Origin: Actinomycetes bacterium
Lineage (GTDB): Bacteria; Actinomycetota; Thermoleophilia; Solirubrobacterales; Solirubrobacteraceae
Assembly: GCA_023405705.1 (NCBI GenBank)
Contig: JAEXXR010000267.1
Coordinates: 1-8,335 of the forward strand
Length of the DNA: 8,335 nt
Direction: 5' to 3'
The notes beneath the pieces were generated by a model that saw nothing but the letters and a program-made list of their open reading frames with translations, searched no databases and was not told the origin of the DNA. Positions 5,746 through 8,335 of the stretch are shown here, one piece after another; the stretch's first letter is position 1, and each line of letters begins with the position of its first letter. The position numbers and the translations under genes were made by a program.

Positions 5746-6213
5746 ATGGCCGGCAGAGAGACGCCTGCGACGCGCACCGCCCGCAAGGCCGGGGTCGAGT
5801 TCAGGCTGCACGAGTACACGCACGATCCGGGGGCCGACTCCTACGCGCTGGAGGCGGCGGAGGCGCTCGGGCTCGACCCGGCGCGCGTCTTCAAGACGCT
5901 CGTCGTCGACCGCGACGGGACGCTGACGGTCTGCATCGTGCCGGCCGGCGACACGCTCGACCTGCGCTCGCTCGGCAAGCGCGCGGCGATGGCGCCGACC
6001 GACCGCGCCGAGAAGGTGACCGGCTACGTCGCGGGCGGGATCAGCCCGCTCGGGCAGCGGCGGCTGCTGCCGACGCTGATCGACGCGACCGCCGACGCGT
6101 TCGAGACGATCTTCGTCAGCGCCGGCCGCCGCGGGCTGGAGATCGAGCTGGCGCCGGCCGACCTGCTCGCGCTGACGAGAGGCGAGCTGAAGGCGATCCG
6201 GCGGGTCGCCTGA
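5746..6213 (+). CDS. ybaK: Cys-tRNA(Pro)/Cys-tRNA(Cys) deacylase, YbaK/EbsC family
   Basis: This 155-residue protein is full length for the family. YbaK hydrolyses cysteine wrongly attached to tRNA(Pro) by prolyl-tRNA synthetase, acting in trans in the cytoplasm to keep translation accurate. Family marks are PATRTARKAGVEFRLHEYTHD (residues 7-27), VFKTLVV (48-54) with Lys50 aligning to the essential lysine of the family, GYVAGGISPLGQRR (93-106) and FVSAGRRGLEIEL (123-135). The ATG at 5746 opens straight into the conserved N-terminus. The gene uses almost only G- or C-ending codons except two AGA arginines, matching the downstream antiporter gene and unlike the defence locus to its left. It is therefore probably the first core-chromosome gene after the locus. 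It is separated from the next gene by 82 bases and is probably not regulated with it. Confidence 0.95.
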   Translation: MAGRETPATRTARKAGVEFRLHEYTHDPGADSYALEAAEALGLDPARVFKTLVVDRDGTLTVCIVPAGDTLDLRSLGKRAAMAPTDRAEKVTGYVAGGISPLGQRRLLPTLIDATADAFETIFVSAGRRGLEIELAPADLLALTRGELKAIRRVA

Positions 6214-6239
6214 CCGCCGCGGCGCCAACCACGGCCCCC

Positions 6240-6255
6240 TGGCGTCGAGACGCCA
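6240..6255 (+). terminator. Short hairpin after ybaK, weak terminator candidate
   Basis: TGGCGT (6240-6245) and ACGCCA (6250-6255) form a perfect 6-base stem around a CGAG loop, or a 7-base stem around GA. It lies 27 bases after the ybaK stop, in the gap before the antiporter gene. No run of T follows, so intrinsic termination would be weak. It could also be an operator half-site pair. Confidence 0.28.
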
Positions 6256-6279
6256 TGGAAGAACCGGTGCGCTGCCGGG

Positions 6280-6285
6280 TAGGTT
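6280..6285 (+). promoter_or_regulatory. Possible -10 hexamer (TAGGTT) before the antiporter gene
   Basis: TAGGTT fits TANNNT and ends 10 bases before the TTG at 6296. Between them lies GAGGGGAG (6286-6293), which resembles a Shine-Dalgarno sequence but sits only two bases from the TTG. Either the transcript begins near the start codon or GAGGGGAG is an unusually close ribosome-binding site. Confidence 0.3.
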
Positions 6286-6295
6286 GAGGGGAGCG

Positions 6296-8335
6296 TTGCC
6301 TCAGCAGACCAGCCCACACAGCCGCGTCGCAGCAGCACGCGACCCGCTCGCCTGGGCGGTCGCGCTGCTTGCGCTGGGCGGATTCGCGGCCTGTCTGATC
6401 CTGTGGCGCTCCGGCGGCGGCGCGATCGACGTCCCGTGGGCGAGCGAGCTGGACATCCGGCTCCACTTCGACTTCGACGGCCTCGGCGCGCTCTACGGCC
6501 TGATGGCGACCGGGATCGCCGCGGCGGTCTTCTCTTACGCGACCGCGTACATCCCGCTCCACCTCGACCACCAGGCCCGCCCGGCGCGCGACCGCTGGCG
6601 CTTCTGGCCGTGGATGGGCCTCTTCATGCTGTCGATGGTCGGGCTGGCGACGGCGCAGGACCTGATCCTGCTGTTCGTCCTCTTCGACGTCACCGCCGTC
6701 TGCTCGTACTTCCTGATCGGCTTCGACCGCCAGGAGCGCGCCTCCCGCCTCGCGGCGCTGATGGCGCTGCTGGTGACCGGGATCGGCGCGGTCACGATGC
6801 TCATCGGCGCCGTGATCCTCTACTCCGACCACGGCACCTTCTCGATCCCGGAGCTGGGCAGGCTGCTGCACGCGCAGGACGCAGCCGGCGGGATCGGCAC
6901 CGGCACGACCGTGGCGATCGCGCTCGTCGCCGTCGCCGCGCTGATCAAGTCGGCGCAGATCCCGTTCCACTTCTGGCTGCCGCGCGCGATGGCGGCGCCG
7001 ACGCCGGTCTCCGCCTACCTGCACTCGGCCGCGATGGTCGCCGCCGGCGTGCTCGTGATCGGCCGCGTCTTCCAGCTGGTCGAGGTCTCCGACGTCGTGC
7101 AGGACGGGCTGCTCGTGATCGGCCTGCTGTCGATCGCGATCGGCGGCGCGCTGTCGCTGACGCGCGACGGCTTCAAGCAGGTGCTCGCCTACTCGACGAT
7201 CTCGCAGTACGGCTACGTCGTCACGCTCTACGGGATCGGCGGCAGAGCCGGTGCGATCGCGGCCGCCTTCTACGTCGTCGCGCACGCGATCGCGAAGTCG
7301 GCGCTGTTCCTGACCGCCGGCACGGTCACGATGGCGACCGGCTGCAGACGGCTCTCCAGAGTCGGCGGCCTGTGGCGCGAGATGCCGGTGCTGGCGGGCG
7401 CGAGCGCCCTCGCCGCCGCCACGCTCAGCGCGCTGCCGCTGACGATCGGCTTCTTCAAGGACGAGCTGTTCTTCAGAGCGGCCGCCGAGCACTCGACGAC
7501 GATGGGCGTCCTGTCCGTCGTCGCCGCCGGCCTCACCTTCGCGTACACGTGGCGCTTCTGGGCCGGGATCTTCCTCGGCGAGCGGCGCACCGCCCCCGGT
7601 GACACCGACGCGGAGACGGCCAAGACGAAGCCGCTCGCCCCGGTCCCGGCGCTCCTGACCGCGCCGATCGTCGTGCTGGCCGTGCTGGCGGTGGTCGGCG
7701 GGATCGTCGTCGGCCCGTTCGCGGAGCTGTCGGCCGACGCCGCGGCCGCGACGCTCGGCCACGCCGTCGAGCTGCAGCTCGCCTACCACCTCGACGCGCG
7801 CGAGACGTGGATGGCCGCGCTCGCCTGGCTGCTCGGCGCGGCGCTGCTGGCGACGCCGCGCCTGTGGGGCCCGGCCGCCCGCGCGCTGTCGCGGGCCGGC
7901 GAGCGGTTCGGCCCGAGCGCGATCTACGAGCGCTCGCTGTCCGGCGTCAACCGCCTCTCCGACGCGCTCCACGACTTCGAGGTGCGCGACCTGCGCAGCC
8001 GCGTCGCCGCCGTCCTGCTGCCGGGCGGGATCCTCGTCGGCCTCGGCTTCCTCGCGACGCCGACCGCCGGCGCCTTCCGCGTCGGCCAGATCGGCGGCAC
8101 CGACCTGCTCGTGCTCGCGCTGCTGGCGCTCGTCGCGATCGCGGCCGGCGTCACCGCCTTCACCCACCAGCACATCGCGATCGTGCTGTCGCTGGCGGTC
8201 GTCGGCCTCGGCCTCGCGACCGTCTACGCGCTGCTCGGCGCGCCCGACGTCGCGCTCGTCGCGATGCTGGTCGAGACCGTCATCACGCTCGTCTTCCTCG
8301 CGATCGTCGCCTACGCGCCGCGCGGCGAGCGGCCG
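6296..8335 (+). CDS. mrpA: MrpA/MnhA-type Na+/H+ antiporter subunit A, partial (runs off right edge)
   Basis: 680 codons without a stop reach the window edge. MrpA is the large membrane subunit of the multi-protein Mrp cation/proton antiporter and is related to NuoL of complex I. Family features are many hydrophobic helices; LFDVTAVCSYFLIGF (129-143), where the usual Glu of this helix is Asp131; Lys218 in LIKSAQIPFHFWLPRAM; His243 in YLHSAAMV; His330 and Lys334 in AHAIAKSALFL; and Lys388 in GFFKDELFF. Near the end come the DUF4040/MbhD-like helices, APDVALVAMLVETVITLVFL, with Glu660, which mark the MrpA or Mbh-type fusion rather than NuoL. The start is set at TTG 6296, behind GAGGGGAG, because no in-frame ATG or GTG precedes the first membrane segment. 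The N-terminus is shorter than usual. Further Mrp subunits (B-G) would be expected beyond the edge. An Mbh-type hydrogenase-related subunit is the main alternative. Confidence 0.88.
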   Translation, partial: MPQQTSPHSRVAAARDPLAWAVALLALGGFAACLILWRSGGGAIDVPWASELDIRLHFDFDGLGALYGLMATGIAAAVFSYATAYIPLHLDHQARPARDRWRFWPWMGLFMLSMVGLATAQDLILLFVLFDVTAVCSYFLIGFDRQERASRLAALMALLVTGIGAVTMLIGAVILYSDHGTFSIPELGRLLHAQDAAGGIGTGTTVAIALVAVAALIKSAQIPFHFWLPRAMAAPTPVSAYLHSAAMVAAGVLVIGRVFQLVEVSDVVQDGLLVIGLLSIAIGGALSLTRDGFKQVLAYSTISQYGYVVTLYGIGGRAGAIAAAFYVVAHAIAKSALFLTAGTVTMATGCRRLSRVGGLWREMPVLAGASALAAATLSALPLTIGFFKDELFFRAAAEHSTTMGVLSVVAAGLTFAYTWRFWAGIFLGERRTAPGDTDAETAKTKPLAPVPALLTAPIVVLAVLAVVGGIVVGPFAELSADAAAATLGHAVELQLAYHLDARETWMAALAWLLGAALLATPRLWGPAARALSRAGERFGPSAIYERSLSGVNRLSDALHDFEVRDLRSRVAAVLLPGGILVGLGFLATPTAGAFRVGQIGGTDLLVLALLALVAIAAGVTAFTHQHIAIVLSLAVVGLGLATVYALLGAPDVALVAMLVETVITLVFLAIVAYAPRGERP

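Noticed and set aside
6403..7602. Plus-strand open frame of 399 codons, Arg/Pro-rich.
   Set aside because: Wrong frame of the mrpA gene; no family pattern, whereas the frame starting at 6296 encodes conserved antiporter motifs throughout.
6116..8173. Long minus-strand open frame of 685 codons rich in Arg, Glu, Asp, Gln and His.
   Set aside because: It is the antisense shadow of the mrpA gene. Its low-complexity composition is what the reverse strand of a hydrophobic GC-rich gene gives, and the plus strand shows clear MrpA motifs.
1..8335. tRNA genes, CRISPR arrays, transposases, integrases and attachment-site repeats.
   Set aside because: Both strands were read for these; no repeat-spacer pattern, tRNA-like arms, DDE or recombinase motifs, or matching boundary repeats were found.

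Overview
The window looks like a piece of a GC-rich actinobacterial chromosome. Conexibacter or another Solirubrobacterales genus is my guess, from very high GC in the flanking genes, frequent AGA arginine codons and few Shine-Dalgarno sequences; this is inference, not a database result. A defence locus of about 5.4 kb sits between ordinary housekeeping genes.

Left edge (1-142, minus): the N-terminal part of a small lipoprotein gene. A 220-base intergenic stretch follows, with a 14-base perfect palindrome.

Defence locus (363-5716): a DNA cytosine-5 methyltransferase on the plus strand faces, with abutting stop codons, a minus-strand operon. Read in its own direction the operon is an McrB-like AAA+ NTPase, an McrC/DUF2357-like PD-(D/E)XK nuclease and a Vsr-type mismatch endonuclease. 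Divergent from the operon, across 168 bases, lies a plus-strand gene for an unrecognised 274-residue protein with a possible PD-(D/E)XK active site. The likely logic is this: the methyltransferase marks host sites, the McrB/McrC-like pair (possibly with the unrecognised protein) cuts unmarked invading DNA, and Vsr repairs T:G mismatches left by deaminated 5-methylcytosine. Architecture and protein classes recall the LlaJI and BsuMI restriction-modification systems, in which McrBC-like proteins act with cognate C5 methyltransferases, rather than a stand-alone type IV McrBC.

Right flank (5746-8335, plus): ybaK, a Cys-tRNA deacylase, then the first 680 codons of an MrpA-type cation/proton antiporter subunit A, cut off by the window edge. 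These genes are visibly richer in GC than the defence locus, which fits lateral acquisition of the locus. No tRNA, CRISPR array, transposase, integrase or convincing attachment site was seen.
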